A stretch of 64,000 nt of DNA from a virus. Numbering within the stretch: the first letter of the stretch is position 1; each line of letters starts with the position of its first letter. Under the pieces are notes generated by a model that saw only the letters and a list, made by a program, of their open reading frames with translations, was not told where the DNA came from and did no database searches. The stretch covers positions 1 through 64,000 of the IMG/VR virus record IMGVR_UViG_3300046492_000237; one strand, written 5' to 3'. The position numbers and the translations under genes are program-made. This document shows positions 41,001-48,891 of this stretch, in pieces.

Positions 41001-41465
41001 ATGAGCACAGCAAAAGTAAACCGCTTGCAGCTCGGCCAGTCCGGCACTGCAACGCAGAACTTCACCCTGACAGCTGAAGCTGCTGACGGGACGATGAAGC
41101 TGGCGCGTGGTGTGGCGGGCGGGACCACTCAGGACATCATGATAATCAATGCTGCTGGCGAGGTTGATTTTCCTCAGCTTGTGCGACTGTATGGCGTAAG
41201 CGGATATCAAAAACTTCCGGGCGGTCTCATCGTTCAATGGGGGCCAACGCCAACGACAACGCCGGGCGGCGGATCTTTTGTTGTCACATACCCGATCATT
41301 TTTCCGAACGGCTTCCTTTCCGTCATTGCGCAAGGCGGCGCGACCAGCGCTGCATCCATTCCATATTCTGGTTTGGACGTTTCAGCAAGCCCCCGGACAA
41401 ACTTCAGATTCTGGGTTGCAAGCAATGGCGCGCTACCCGGTAACTACATTGCACTCGGCTTCTAA
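41001..41465 (+). CDS. Short tail-fibre tip protein 2 (gp53-like)
   Basis: 154 codons. GYQKLPGGLIVQWG near residue 68 is the same tip motif as in the two other cassettes, but the first 60 residues differ (LQLGQSGTATQNFTLT, then FHLTAEAADGT-like fibre sequence). The base composition is close to the phage average, unlike copies 1 and 3. Confidence 0.7.
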   Translation: MSTAKVNRLQLGQSGTATQNFTLTAEAADGTMKLARGVAGGTTQDIMIINAAGEVDFPQLVRLYGVSGYQKLPGGLIVQWGPTPTTTPGGGSFVVTYPIIFPNGFLSVIAQGGATSAASIPYSGLDVSASPRTNFRFWVASNGALPGNYIALGF

Positions 41466-41480
41466 AATCAGGAGAAAATC

Positions 41481-41819
41481 ATGTTCGCTTCAATTTCCGC
41501 CCGTGGGTTCTTCGACCCAGAGATTCATACCTCGATGCCGAATGACGCGATCGAGATGCCTGAAGGCCTTCACGCAACCCTGATGAACGGCCAGTCCGAA
41601 GGCAAGATCATTACATGGGGAAAGGAAGGCCTTCCGTACCTCGCTGAGCGCCCAGCGCTGACAACCGACGAGCTGAATACCATCGCGCTTTCCAGCCGTG
41701 AAACAGCATATCGCCTCGAAGCAGATCCACTGTTTTTCCAAGTCCAGCGTGGCGACGTCGAGAATCAGGTCTGGCTCGACAAGATCGCTGAAATCAAAGC
41801 CCGCTATCCGAAGGTGTAA
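41481..41819 (+). CDS. Tail fibre assembly chaperone
   Basis: 112 codons. The C-terminal pattern RLEADPLFFQVQRGD followed by WLDKIAEIKARYPKV is typical of tail-fibre assembly proteins paired with gp53-like tips. CAGGAGAAAATC precedes ATG. It sits between the second and third tip cassettes, so it may serve both. Confidence 0.75.
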   Translation: MFASISARGFFDPEIHTSMPNDAIEMPEGLHATLMNGQSEGKIITWGKEGLPYLAERPALTTDELNTIALSSRETAYRLEADPLFFQVQRGDVENQVWLDKIAEIKARYPKV

Positions 41820-41821
41820 CC

Positions 41822-42253
41822 ATGTCCGTCTCTCTACGTGCTGACAACGGCGGCGCAACCGGCGCCCTGCAGCTGAATGGCTCTGACAAGCTGGTGCTCA
41901 ATGCCGATGGCACGATTAGCGGCACGGTTAACCCAGCAACAGGCCTGCGCAGCATGGCGCTGGCTACCATGCAAAAATTTGCGGATGAGTTTGGAGCGTT
42001 ACAGCAGAATACCGGATGGCAAAAGCTTCCAAGCGGTCTGATTATCCAATGGGGTTTTTCAACTCCGGCTGGTGCTGGTGTGATTGCCGCTGTAACTCTT
42101 CCAGTTGCTTATCCTAACGCACATCTTGTTGCTATGGGATCATCTTCCAATAACGTTGGATATGCTGGAGCAACAAAAATCAATACATCCCAAATTGGCG
42201 TGTTTGGAAGTCAAGCGACCAATAACGTTTTCTGGATGTCGATCGGTTTTTAA
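41822..42253 (+). CDS. Short tail-fibre tip protein 3 (gp53-like)
   Basis: 143 codons with GWQKLPSGLIIQWG near residue 61 and ATMQKFADEF before it, as in copy 1. The second half is A+T-rich. The gene ends just before late promoter element 10 and the overlapping terminator. Confidence 0.7.
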   Translation: MSVSLRADNGGATGALQLNGSDKLVLNADGTISGTVNPATGLRSMALATMQKFADEFGALQQNTGWQKLPSGLIIQWGFSTPAGAGVIAAVTLPVAYPNAHLVAMGSSSNNVGYAGATKINTSQIGVFGSQATNNVFWMSIGF

Positions 42254-42263
42254 TAGAAGTAGC

Positions 42264-42286
42264 GTCGTGATGCCACCATCCGCTTA
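42264..42286 (+). promoter_or_regulatory. Late promoter element 10 (lysis)
   Basis: GTCGTGAT at 42264 (last base differs), CACCAT at 42274-42279, predicted start A 42286. The start falls inside the left arm of the following terminator, so RNA begun here would lack the hairpin. Confidence 0.58.
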
Positions 42287-42310
42287 GTCAACCAACTAAG
42301 CGGATTTTTT
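42278..42310 (+). terminator. Terminator of the tail-fibre unit, overlapping the lysis promoter
   Basis: ATCCGCTTAG-N8-CTAAGCGGAT (42278-42305) followed by a T-tract to 42310. It stops transcripts from the tail genes one base before the ATG of the lysis unit at 42312. Confidence 0.85.
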
Positions 42311-42311
42311 C

Positions 42312-42620
42312 ATGACTCCATTCCGTCGCATCAAAGCCCTTGTCGATACGTCGGCGTGGATCCTGATCGCCCCCTCTCTGCTCGCCCTGTTCTACATCGA
42401 CGAGTCGATGCTCACCACGCTGGTGCAATGGCTGGTGTTCGCTCCGGTGCTGGCCGGCGTAGCTGTCATCGTCAGCCGCATCGTTTTCCCGCAGATCCAT
42501 TTGACCGCCTTGGTCAACGAGGCGCTGCGCGGTAACCGTGCCGCTGCGACCGTGGCTGGCGCTCTGGTGATCTTTGTCGCCATTCTGGTGCTGGCGCTTG
42601 CTATCTGGTCGCGCGCCTGA
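42312..42620 (+). CDS. Putative holin
   Basis: 102 codons with three hydrophobic segments (about residues 14-30, 37-57 and 77-99) and a short charged end. Directly upstream of the lytic transglycosylase with a TGATG overlap, as a holin should be. No specific family recognised. The leader is only 26 nt from the predicted transcription start and GCGGA is a weak ribosome site. Confidence 0.65.
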   Translation: MTPFRRIKALVDTSAWILIAPSLLALFYIDESMLTTLVQWLVFAPVLAGVAVIVSRIVFPQIHLTALVNEALRGNRAAATVAGALVIFVAILVLALAIWSRA

Positions 42621-43318
42621 TGAGCCGCTTCCTGATCGCCCTGCTGGTGCTGCTATCAGTGCCGGCTGCCGCTGAATCCGTCCCTGCGCGCGCTGAGATC
42701 TACCTGCCGACTCTGGTTGGCGCTCAGCGCTCGATCTGGCCGGACGCCCCAACCCCGTCGTTTCTGGCGGGGCAGGTCGAACAGGAATCGTGCATCACGC
42801 TCAAGCATTCCAAATGCTGGAACCCTACCGCGCAGCTGAAGACCTCTCGCGAGTGGGGGCGTGGCCTTGGTCAGGTCACCACGGCTTATCGCGCCGACGG
42901 CACCATTCGCTTCGATAAGCAGGAGGAGTTGCGGCAGCAGTTCCCGTCGCTTCGCGGATGGACCACGGCAAGATGGGCAGACGCCACCTTCCAGATGACC
43001 GCCATCGTCGAGATGGACAAGTCGATTTACACCCGGCAACGCGATGCGGCCACGCCCCGTGATCGTCTGGCGTTCACTCTGTCCGCCTACAACGGCGGCG
43101 AGGGGGGCGTTCTTCAGGATCGCCGGCTTTGCGCCAACACAAAGGGCTGCGACCCGACGCGATGGGCTGGCCACGTCGAGCGCACCAGCTTGAAGAACAA
43201 GGTTGCCAGCGCCGGCTACGGAAAATCATTTTTCGAGATCAATCGCGAGTACGTCACCAACATCCTTGATGTCAGGCGGCACAAATATGAACCCTACTTT
43301 CAGGGCGAGCCTAAATGA
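42620..43318 (+). CDS. Secreted lytic transglycosylase-like endolysin
   Basis: 232 codons. A signal peptide (MSRFLIALLVLLSVPAAAES) is followed by an SLT-like domain: GQVEQESC (candidate Glu near residue 57), GRGLGQVTTAY and LSAYNGGEGG. It would cleave peptidoglycan from the periplasm. Because it carries an export signal, holin could act by collapsing the membrane potential rather than by releasing the enzyme (SAR-like use is possible). Overlaps both neighbours. Confidence 0.8.
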   Translation: MSRFLIALLVLLSVPAAAESVPARAEIYLPTLVGAQRSIWPDAPTPSFLAGQVEQESCITLKHSKCWNPTAQLKTSREWGRGLGQVTTAYRADGTIRFDKQEELRQQFPSLRGWTTARWADATFQMTAIVEMDKSIYTRQRDAATPRDRLAFTLSAYNGGEGGVLQDRRLCANTKGCDPTRWAGHVERTSLKNKVASAGYGKSFFEINREYVTNILDVRRHKYEPYFQGEPK

Positions 43319-43542
43319 ATCCAGTACAACGTGATGAATTTCGAGAACTCGAGATCACGGTGCAGCAAATGGACGGCAACGTAATCCGCTTGCAAGAGCA
43401 GGTGAAGTCGATGCAAAAAACCATTGAAGACTTGGTGTCGCGCGCAGAATTCGCGCCGGTCAAACTGATCGCCTACGGACTGGCCACCGCCGTCGGCTCA
43501 TCGGTCATTTTCGCCATCTTGGCCAAGGTGATTATCAAATGA
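43315..43542 (+). CDS. Small coiled-coil membrane protein (hemolysin XhlA-like)
   Basis: 75 codons: a helical heptad region (VQQMDGNVIRLQEQVKSMQKTIEDL) and one C-terminal membrane segment (residues about 52-72). The shape matches XhlA-type proteins that assist holins; the identity is weakly supported. Overlaps the previous gene by 4 nt. Confidence 0.6.
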   Translation: MNPVQRDEFRELEITVQQMDGNVIRLQEQVKSMQKTIEDLVSRAEFAPVKLIAYGLATAVGSSVIFAILAKVIIK

Positions 43543-44009
43543 CAGTTCGCATGGCTTTCCGCGATCGCGCCTTCCTGTTCGTCAGCATGTATCTGGCAGC
43601 CCTGTTCATCTCGCTGGCGCTGCTGGGCTGGCTGGTGTTCATTGGCGGAAACCCGCTCACTGTCAAGAATTACGGCGCCGTCAGCTCGACCGGCTTCCCC
43701 AACGACCGCTTCCACGCGGGCGACGTGGCCGGCATCAAGCGCCAGCTGTGCGCTGACAAGGATATGGCCATCCAGCTGTTTCCCGCCCTGAAAGATTCTC
43801 GCGGCTTCCTGTTCCCCCTGCCGGTTACCATGAGCGAGACCATGTCCGGCTGCCATGACAACATTTACGGTTTCGTCATCCCCAACCTCCCCGCCGGTGA
43901 ATACACCTACGTCAGCACTATCCGGTTCCAAAACAACTTGGTTGGGCGGGACGAGGCAACGACCTTCCCGCCCATCCGAGTGAGGATCATGTATGAGCGC
44001 AATAACTGA
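43539..44009 (+). CDS. Membrane-anchored hypothetical protein, 156 aa
   Basis: One N-terminal membrane segment (about residues 12-36) and a periplasmic domain with two cysteines. Not recognised. Lies between lysis genes and overlaps both neighbours, so it is likely part of the lysis unit, perhaps regulating holin timing (inference). Confidence 0.6.
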   Translation: MTVRMAFRDRAFLFVSMYLAALFISLALLGWLVFIGGNPLTVKNYGAVSSTGFPNDRFHAGDVAGIKRQLCADKDMAIQLFPALKDSRGFLFPLPVTMSETMSGCHDNIYGFVIPNLPAGEYTYVSTIRFQNNLVGRDEATTFPPIRVRIMYERNN

Positions 44010-44427
44010 CATCGCCCTCGGCACTGCATCGAGCGCCACGAAAAAAGCAATCCTGCCATGGCTGATTTTGGCGGGGGTCATGGCCCTTGGTGCGTCCGGC
44101 GCGTCCGGCATGTACGCCGGGTATGAGATCGCCACCGCTCGGCATGCCGATGATCAAAAAAAGCTGTTACAGGCATCGGCCGACACGGCGGATGCGCTGA
44201 AAGAAGCGCTGAAAGAAGCGCGGCAGCGTGGTGATGACGCGACCGGCGTGTTCCTCGAGGAGTTGCGCGGGATGCGGGTGGTGAACACCACTATCAACAA
44301 GGAGGTGCAGACCGAAGTGCAGAAGCTGGTCTACACCGACTGCGTGCTGCCAGACAGCGGCGTCGAGCTCCTGCAGCGGCACGTCGATATGGTCAACATG
44401 AGGCTTCTGGAGAGCGACAAAAAATGA
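43993..44427 (+). CDS. Inner-membrane spanin (Rz-like)
   Basis: 144 codons with an N-terminal membrane segment (ILPWLILAGVMALGASG) and a long helical periplasmic part (KEALKEARQRGDDATGVFLEE). Paired with a lipoprotein gene overlapping by 4 nt, the classic Rz/Rz1 arrangement that fuses inner and outer membranes at lysis. Confidence 0.72.
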   Translation: MSAITDIALGTASSATKKAILPWLILAGVMALGASGASGMYAGYEIATARHADDQKKLLQASADTADALKEALKEARQRGDDATGVFLEELRGMRVVNTTINKEVQTEVQKLVYTDCVLPDSGVELLQRHVDMVNMRLLESDKK

Positions 44428-44681
44428 AAGGCATTCTGATTTTGGCGGTACTGCTGCTGGCTGGCTGCGGGACCACTTACGAGGTACGGGTCGCCGGGGA
44501 TGTAGCAAAACTCGACCCGGCATCCGCTGAAGTGTGTGAGCCCGTACCGACCTCGCCGGTTAAGGGGAAAGCCAGCATGGGCGAGCTGTACACCTTTTCC
44601 GACAAGATGATCGCGCTCTATGGCGAATGCGCTCTGCGCGATCGAGGAAAGCTCCGCTGGATCAAATCGCAGGGTCACTGA
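44424..44681 (+). CDS. Outer-membrane spanin lipoprotein (Rz1-like)
   Basis: 85 codons. Signal sequence ends in the lipobox LAGC (MKGILILAVLLLAGCG), so the mature end is a lipid-anchored cysteine. Short, Pro-containing periplasmic stretch follows. Its 3' end overlaps the convergent minus-strand zinc-protein gene by 7 nt. Confidence 0.72.
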   Translation: MKGILILAVLLLAGCGTTYEVRVAGDVAKLDPASAEVCEPVPTSPVKGKASMGELYTFSDKMIALYGECALRDRGKLRWIKSQGH

Positions 44682-44911
44682 CGGCGCAAGTGCTTCCCGG
44701 CCGCCTCAAGGCCTGCCTTGCACTCAACGCAGATCGTGTAGCCGTATTCGCGGCGCTTGCCCTGCATCGGGTTGTCGCATTCTTCGGTGGTGCAAATCTC
44801 CGGGCCGTAGCCTTTTTCGCCCGGTTTGTACGTTGGTTCTGGCGTGCGCGTCCGGTTGTTGCGCGTCCATTCTTCCAGCTCGACAGCCTGTGCATGATCT
44901 TCGTTTGACAT
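44675..44911 (-). CDS. TraR/DksA-type zinc-finger protein
   Basis: 78 codons with a four-cysteine finger: CTTEECDNPM then CVECKAG, plus the RREYGYTIC segment of the TraR/DksA family. Such proteins act in the RNA polymerase secondary channel without ppGpp and can alter promoter choice. A phage copy could favour its own promoters. It is convergent with the spanin gene. Confidence 0.78.
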   Translation of the reverse strand: MSNEDHAQAVELEEWTRNNRTRTPEPTYKPGEKGYGPEICTTEECDNPMQGKRREYGYTICVECKAGLEAAGKHLRRQ

Positions 44912-44922
44912 AAATCCTACTC

Positions 44923-44950
44923 AAAAAGAGACGCCGGGGATCCGACGTCT
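44923..44950 (-). terminator. Rho-independent terminator after the integrase gene
   Basis: Minus strand: AGACG-N12-CGTCT stem followed by CTTTTTG (44923-44950), 30 nt past the integrase stop. Confidence 0.65.
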
Positions 44951-44979
44951 TGGTTTATTCAGTTTGCTGTCACGCCGAA

Positions 44980-46266
44980 TCAGGCGACCAGCGCTGGCGA
45001 CCATGGGGTATGGTTTCCGAAAAGTGCTGCATCCAGCCACGTCGACCACTTACCCATCGCCTCTTTCATCTGGGGCAGGTAGTCGGCCCGGTCGTAATTC
45101 TTCGAGCCGGTGTCACTCTTGGCGTGCTGCTGGATCAGATCGCGGGTGAAGCGCTCGACACCGGCATCATGCGTGCGAGACTTCCACGTCCGGCGAAGAT
45201 CTCGCGTCTGGAAATGGGCGACCGTCACACCGTCGCTGTCCAGCCAGCGCGATATCGCCTGATTGACACTGCGATGGTCGATCAGAGCCGATTGGCTTCC
45301 GCCACGGGCTGGGAACAAAGGCCCGTCGCCATGGACCGCAATCAGGTCGCGCAGCACCTCAACGACCTGTGACGGCAGCGGGATGATGTGCTGGTGCTTG
45401 CGTCCTTTGGTCTTGTGCGCTGGCATTTTCCACAACCCGGCGTCGAGGTCGATATCGGCACCGTCAATGCGCAAGGTTTCCTGCACGCGCTGGCCACATC
45501 CGATCAGCACGCGGATGCATGCGGCGATCTCGGCGGCGAACCCGGCGGTGCCGGTGGCTTCCCACAACAGACGCAGCTCTGGCCCGGACAGGTTGCGGTC
45601 GCGAGTGTTGATCGCCCCGGCATCCTTGGCCACGTCAGACGCAGGGTTGCGCTCAACGCCCCAGTCCTGCCGCTCTTTCGCGGTGTAGTCGTTCGCCGAC
45701 TTCATCGCCCAGCTGTATGCGGAGGCGATATAGCTTCGCGCCTTGTCAGCGGCGCCGCGATGTCCAGCGCTGAAGAACGTCGACACGTAGTTGACCACGT
45801 CCATCGGCGTCGGCTCGGAGGCGGCTCGATCGCGGCCAAGGGCATCAGCAGCGTTGTTGGCTGCCAGTAGCAGCACACGCTCGACCTCATCAGCGCTCAC
45901 CTTACCCTTCGCACGCATGCTGGCGATGTAAGCCTCGAACATCAGGCCAACGGTCGCCCTGAGCTGCGCAGGCTCGCTCCTGACTGGCTTGCGGTCTGCT
46001 GTCGGGTCCTGACCTTCCGCAACCTTCGCAAACTCCTTGCGCGCCAGCTCGCGAGCCTTGTCCGGCGTCAGGTCGGTGCAGCGCGCCAATGTCAGCTTGC
46101 GCTGGGTGCGGGCTGCATCCTTTGTGCGGTAGCGGATCACGTATGTTTTGCGGCCGCTGGCTTGAGTGCGAACGCCGAAGCCTTCCAGCTCGCTATCCCA
46201 CAACCAGCTATCACCCTTTTCAGGGGTTGGCGCATTATCAACGATCGTCTTGGTCAGTTTAGGCAT
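44980..46266 (-). CDS. int: Tyrosine-type integrase
   Basis: 428 codons from the ATG that follows GTGGGGT (an upstream GTG is less likely). N-terminal DUF4102-like domain (DSELEGFGVRTQASGRKTYVI) and a catalytic domain: Arg 260 in GCGQRVQE, TRDLRRT at about 354-360 where most family members have HxxR, His 381, and Tyr 391 in SKNYDRADY. The histidine of box II is arginine here, as in some integrases. It catalyses site-specific insertion and marks the phage as temperate. The likely attachment site is not identified. Confidence 0.88.
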   Translation of the reverse strand: MPKLTKTIVDNAPTPEKGDSWLWDSELEGFGVRTQASGRKTYVIRYRTKDAARTQRKLTLARCTDLTPDKARELARKEFAKVAEGQDPTADRKPVRSEPAQLRATVGLMFEAYIASMRAKGKVSADEVERVLLLAANNAADALGRDRAASEPTPMDVVNYVSTFFSAGHRGAADKARSYIASAYSWAMKSANDYTAKERQDWGVERNPASDVAKDAGAINTRDRNLSGPELRLLWEATGTAGFAAEIAACIRVLIGCGQRVQETLRIDGADIDLDAGLWKMPAHKTKGRKHQHIIPLPSQVVEVLRDLIAVHGDGPLFPARGGSQSALIDHRSVNQAISRWLDSDGVTVAHFQTRDLRRTWKSRTHDAGVERFTRDLIQQHAKSDTGSKNYDRADYLPQMKEAMGKWSTWLDAALFGNHTPWSPALVA

Positions 46267-46293
46267 GATAAACCCCACTCATTTGCTTGTGCG

Positions 46294-46311
46294 TTGATCA
46301 TAAATGATTAA
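46294..46311 (-). promoter_or_regulatory. Palindromic operator-like site, copy 7 with sigma70 promoter
   Basis: TTGATCA-TAAA-TGATTAA, a palindrome matching at 13 of 14 half-site positions. On the minus strand TTGGCA, an 18-nt spacer and TATGAT give a fair sigma70 promoter for the integrase, with the operator over its -10. Confidence 0.68.
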
Positions 46312-46343
46312 CGTGGTTATTGCCAATATTTTTGCCATAGCGC

Positions 46344-46380
46344 AAAAAAGCCACTGAGCCAGATCCCGGCGCAGTGGCTT
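46344..46380 (-). terminator. Rho-independent terminator (minus strand)
   Basis: AAGCCACTG pairs with CAGTGGCTT (46348-46380) with minus-strand T-tract 46344-46349, ending the gene at 46396-47244. Confidence 0.85.
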
Positions 46381-46395
46381 GAGTATTGACCAAAT

Positions 46396-47244
46396 TCAGG
46401 CCAGTGTTTTTTCAGGATCAAGCCGATCAAGGCGCTCAATTTCAGCGATGATCAACGCGCCGGCTCTTACCAGCTGTTCGCGGCGCGGTATTTCTGATTT
46501 TTTGGAGGCCCAACCTACACCCGGAACCGAGGATTGCCCCGGCATGGCGTAATCTGCGGCTGCCTGAGCGATCTCGCTATTTGTGTGGCTGTCGTCATGT
46601 TCGCGGCTGTAGCACTTTTCGGAGATCTGGCGAACTCTCTCATTCACCAGATCGCGCCATGGAATCCCCTCGCCATACCGCATCAGGTCTTGTAGTCGAG
46701 CAACCTCATTGTCAGCAGCCTGCGCGGCCTTCTCTGCGCCGCGCACTCGCTCGATCAGCTCAGGCAGCGCATTAACGGCATCGATCGCCAAGAAGGCATC
46801 GCGGCGCTGCAGAAGCGTGCCAATTTTAAGATCGTAGCTCTCTGTGAAGGTTCTTCCCTCGATGCTACCACCAGCCAATCGGCCTTCTTGCCACTCTCCC
46901 GGCTTATGGCAAGCCTGATCGATCATCTTTTCCAGATGAGTGACGATATCGACCTTTTCAGGTGTCAGACCGGCGAAGTGGTCTGGCTTGATGTCTTGGA
47001 ACGCCAGAGCCTCAATATCCCGGATCGTATCGATCACGGCTTTGGCTGTTTCCTGCCGCTGAGTGAGCGGCACTGACAGAACCGGAACGCTGACAGACAG
47101 CAGAACCTGAGCAACGCTGGCGATCGCCTCGCGCGGACGGCTACCCTCTGGCCGTAGCCACTGGCCCACGATCTTTCTGATTGCGATAATTCCTTCGGCC
47201 GTGGTCAATTCCGGCGCAGAAACATCTGATTGAGCATTTTCCAC
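46396..47244 (-). CDS. Hypothetical coiled-coil protein, 282 aa
   Basis: Starts with GTG 47244, chosen because AAGGGG lies 7 nt before it; TTG 47268 is an alternative. Long helical segments (residues about 185-215, ERVRGAEKAAQAADNEVARLQ) with no recognised domain. The end (PRREQLVRAGALIIAEIERLD) resembles a common phage C-terminal tag. It lies between integrase and HU genes. Confidence 0.6.
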   Translation of the reverse strand: MENAQSDVSAPELTTAEGIIAIRKIVGQWLRPEGSRPREAIASVAQVLLSVSVPVLSVPLTQRQETAKAVIDTIRDIEALAFQDIKPDHFAGLTPEKVDIVTHLEKMIDQACHKPGEWQEGRLAGGSIEGRTFTESYDLKIGTLLQRRDAFLAIDAVNALPELIERVRGAEKAAQAADNEVARLQDLMRYGEGIPWRDLVNERVRQISEKCYSREHDDSHTNSEIAQAAADYAMPGQSSVPGVGWASKKSEIPRREQLVRAGALIIAEIERLDRLDPEKTLA

Positions 47245-47268
47245 CTGCAATCCCCTTATCCAGAGCAA

Positions 47269-47294
47269 TAAAAAGCGGGGTACATGACCCCGCT
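47269..47294 (-). terminator. Rho-independent terminator after the HU gene
   Basis: AGCGGGG-TACATGA-CCCCGCT (47274-47294) with a minus-strand TTTTTA tract. Confidence 0.8.
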
Positions 47295-47318
47295 GACAGC
47301 ATCAGATATCAGTCGATA

Positions 47319-47591
47319 TCAATTCACCGCGTCTTTCAACGCCTTGGCCGGCACAAACTTCAGCGCGACCTTGGCATCGATCACGATCGCTTCGCCGGTG
47401 CGCGGGTTGCGACCGGGACGCTCAGGCTTGTTCGTGGCTTTCAACTTGCCAATCGATGGCAACAGGACTTCGCCATCGGCGCGGAGGCGCGCGACAGTGT
47501 CCGAAAACAACGCATCAAGCACTCGGCCAACAGTAGCCTGTGACTCATTGGTCTTCGTAGCGATGCTGGCGACAAGTGCGAGCTTGCTCAT
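47319..47591 (-). CDS. HU-family DNA-binding protein
   Basis: 90 codons, the usual HU/IHF length. Helical N-terminus (LALVASIATKTNESQATVGRVLDALF), then LPSIGKLKATNKPERPGRNPRTGEAI with the DNA-minor-groove arm motif GRNPRTGE, and a C-terminal KVALKFVPAKALKDAVN. HU bends DNA and could assist integrase or replication. GGAGAAACACC precedes the ATG. Confidence 0.88.
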   Translation of the reverse strand: MSKLALVASIATKTNESQATVGRVLDALFSDTVARLRADGEVLLPSIGKLKATNKPERPGRNPRTGEAIVIDAKVALKFVPAKALKDAVN

Positions 47592-47615
47592 GGTGTTTCT
47601 CCAGTGGGTTGCGGG

Positions 47616-48842
47616 TTAAAAAACGTCTTCTTTGGATGGATCCAACACAGTGGTCGGCTCCGGCTCTTGCTCTGGCTCCACATTGCCAGCGCCATCCGCA
47701 ACAACATCAGCGGTATCGGTGCCAGTGGCTGCGGCTTCAGCAGTGGTAGCTGTAGTGACAGCAGCATCAGCGGCCTGATCGACAGCCTTGGTCATGTCGG
47801 CGGACACCTGCTCTTTCGCGGTGGCAGCGTCAGCATCAGAGCCAGCACCAGTTGGCAATGCCTCGTTGGTAGCATCTTTCGGCTGTTCGCCTTTGGCCTT
47901 GTCGGCCTTATCAGCCGCCGTCTGGCGCTTCACCGGTGCAGATTTGGTCGGCGGCGCAGTCTTCGCGGTTGCCGCCAAAGCGTTGCCCGTCTGCTCAGCT
48001 GCTACCTCGGCTTCCGGCGCACCGAAGAACTCGCTCGCTGGCGTACCTTCCTTGAGCGCGGCGTAAACGCCCTGCAGGTTGATCAGTTCGTCGAGCAGGA
48101 TGTCGTCAAGCGAGTGACCGAGGTACGTCTCAAGGTGCGAGACCGTGACGCCGTAGCCGCCGAAGACACCAATCATTTTCCGGGCACGAACCGCCAAAGG
48201 CTCAGTATTCGCCCCGGCGATGGTCTTCTTGCACTCCTCGGACGCGGACTCGATCATCCACTTCGGCATCATCGCCAAGATCCGGCCACGCATCTGCTTG
48301 CTGGCGACGTTGGCAATGCGGTTGTCGATGTCCTTCTGGTCGCGCAGCTTGCGTGGGCCGTCTTTGGTGTCGATGACGTGCAGGACGGTCAACTGGCGAA
48401 TCTGCCGGTTGTTGGTCTGCTTGTCCCATGCGTAGATCTCGACCTCGGAGCGGCCAAAATCACGCGGCTCAGGGCCGGCCTCGGTGCGCGACAGCTCGCG
48501 GTGACCGTATTCGAAGTTGCCATAGACTCGGGCAATTTCCTCGGCAAAGCGGATGCTGAGGCCGGTAACCTTGCTGCCGCCCTGCGGGATCGTATAGAAC
48601 GCCACGTTGGCGAATGCAGGGATTGAGCAAGCCTCTTTCAGCTCCTCGAAAGCCGACATCAGGTTGCGCGGAAAGCGCTTCGCCATGATCAGCTGGCCCT
48701 GCGCTTCGGCGATGGCCCGTTCCTGCTCGATGGACACCGCACCGGCGTTGATACCTGCAGCCATTGGATGTCGGTTGCCCATGGACAACTGATTGCCTTG
48801 CTGGGCTGTGCGCTCAATCAGTTCCTGCGTACCTTGCGTCAT
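47616..48842 (-). CDS. Candidate recombination / single-strand annealing-type protein
   Basis: 408 codons. The N-terminal 250 residues have a conserved-looking block (QLIMAKRFPRNLMSAFEE, FYTIPQGGSKVTGLSIRFAEEIARV, RIANVASKQMRGRIL) seen in phage recombination loci. The last 150 residues are an Ala/Thr/Glu-rich tail. It is downstream of a SbcC-like ATPase and RecE-like nuclease, so it could be the strand-annealing partner of the nuclease. I have only positional and faint pattern evidence. Confidence 0.5.
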   Translation of the reverse strand: MTQGTQELIERTAQQGNQLSMGNRHPMAAGINAGAVSIEQERAIAEAQGQLIMAKRFPRNLMSAFEELKEACSIPAFANVAFYTIPQGGSKVTGLSIRFAEEIARVYGNFEYGHRELSRTEAGPEPRDFGRSEVEIYAWDKQTNNRQIRQLTVLHVIDTKDGPRKLRDQKDIDNRIANVASKQMRGRILAMMPKWMIESASEECKKTIAGANTEPLAVRARKMIGVFGGYGVTVSHLETYLGHSLDDILLDELINLQGVYAALKEGTPASEFFGAPEAEVAAEQTGNALAATAKTAPPTKSAPVKRQTAADKADKAKGEQPKDATNEALPTGAGSDADAATAKEQVSADMTKAVDQAADAAVTTATTAEAAATGTDTADVVADGAGNVEPEQEPEPTTVLDPSKEDVF

Positions 48843-48868
48843 GAATTGTACCTTTCGTTACTGGTTCG

Positions 48869-48886
48869 TTAATTGTAAATGATTAT
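48869..48886 (-). promoter_or_regulatory. Palindromic operator-like site, copy 8
   Basis: TTAATTG-TAAA-TGATTAT in the 50-nt gap before the gene at 48842. Minus-strand TACAAT may serve as -10. Confidence 0.5.
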
Positions 48887-48891
48887 GCAGC

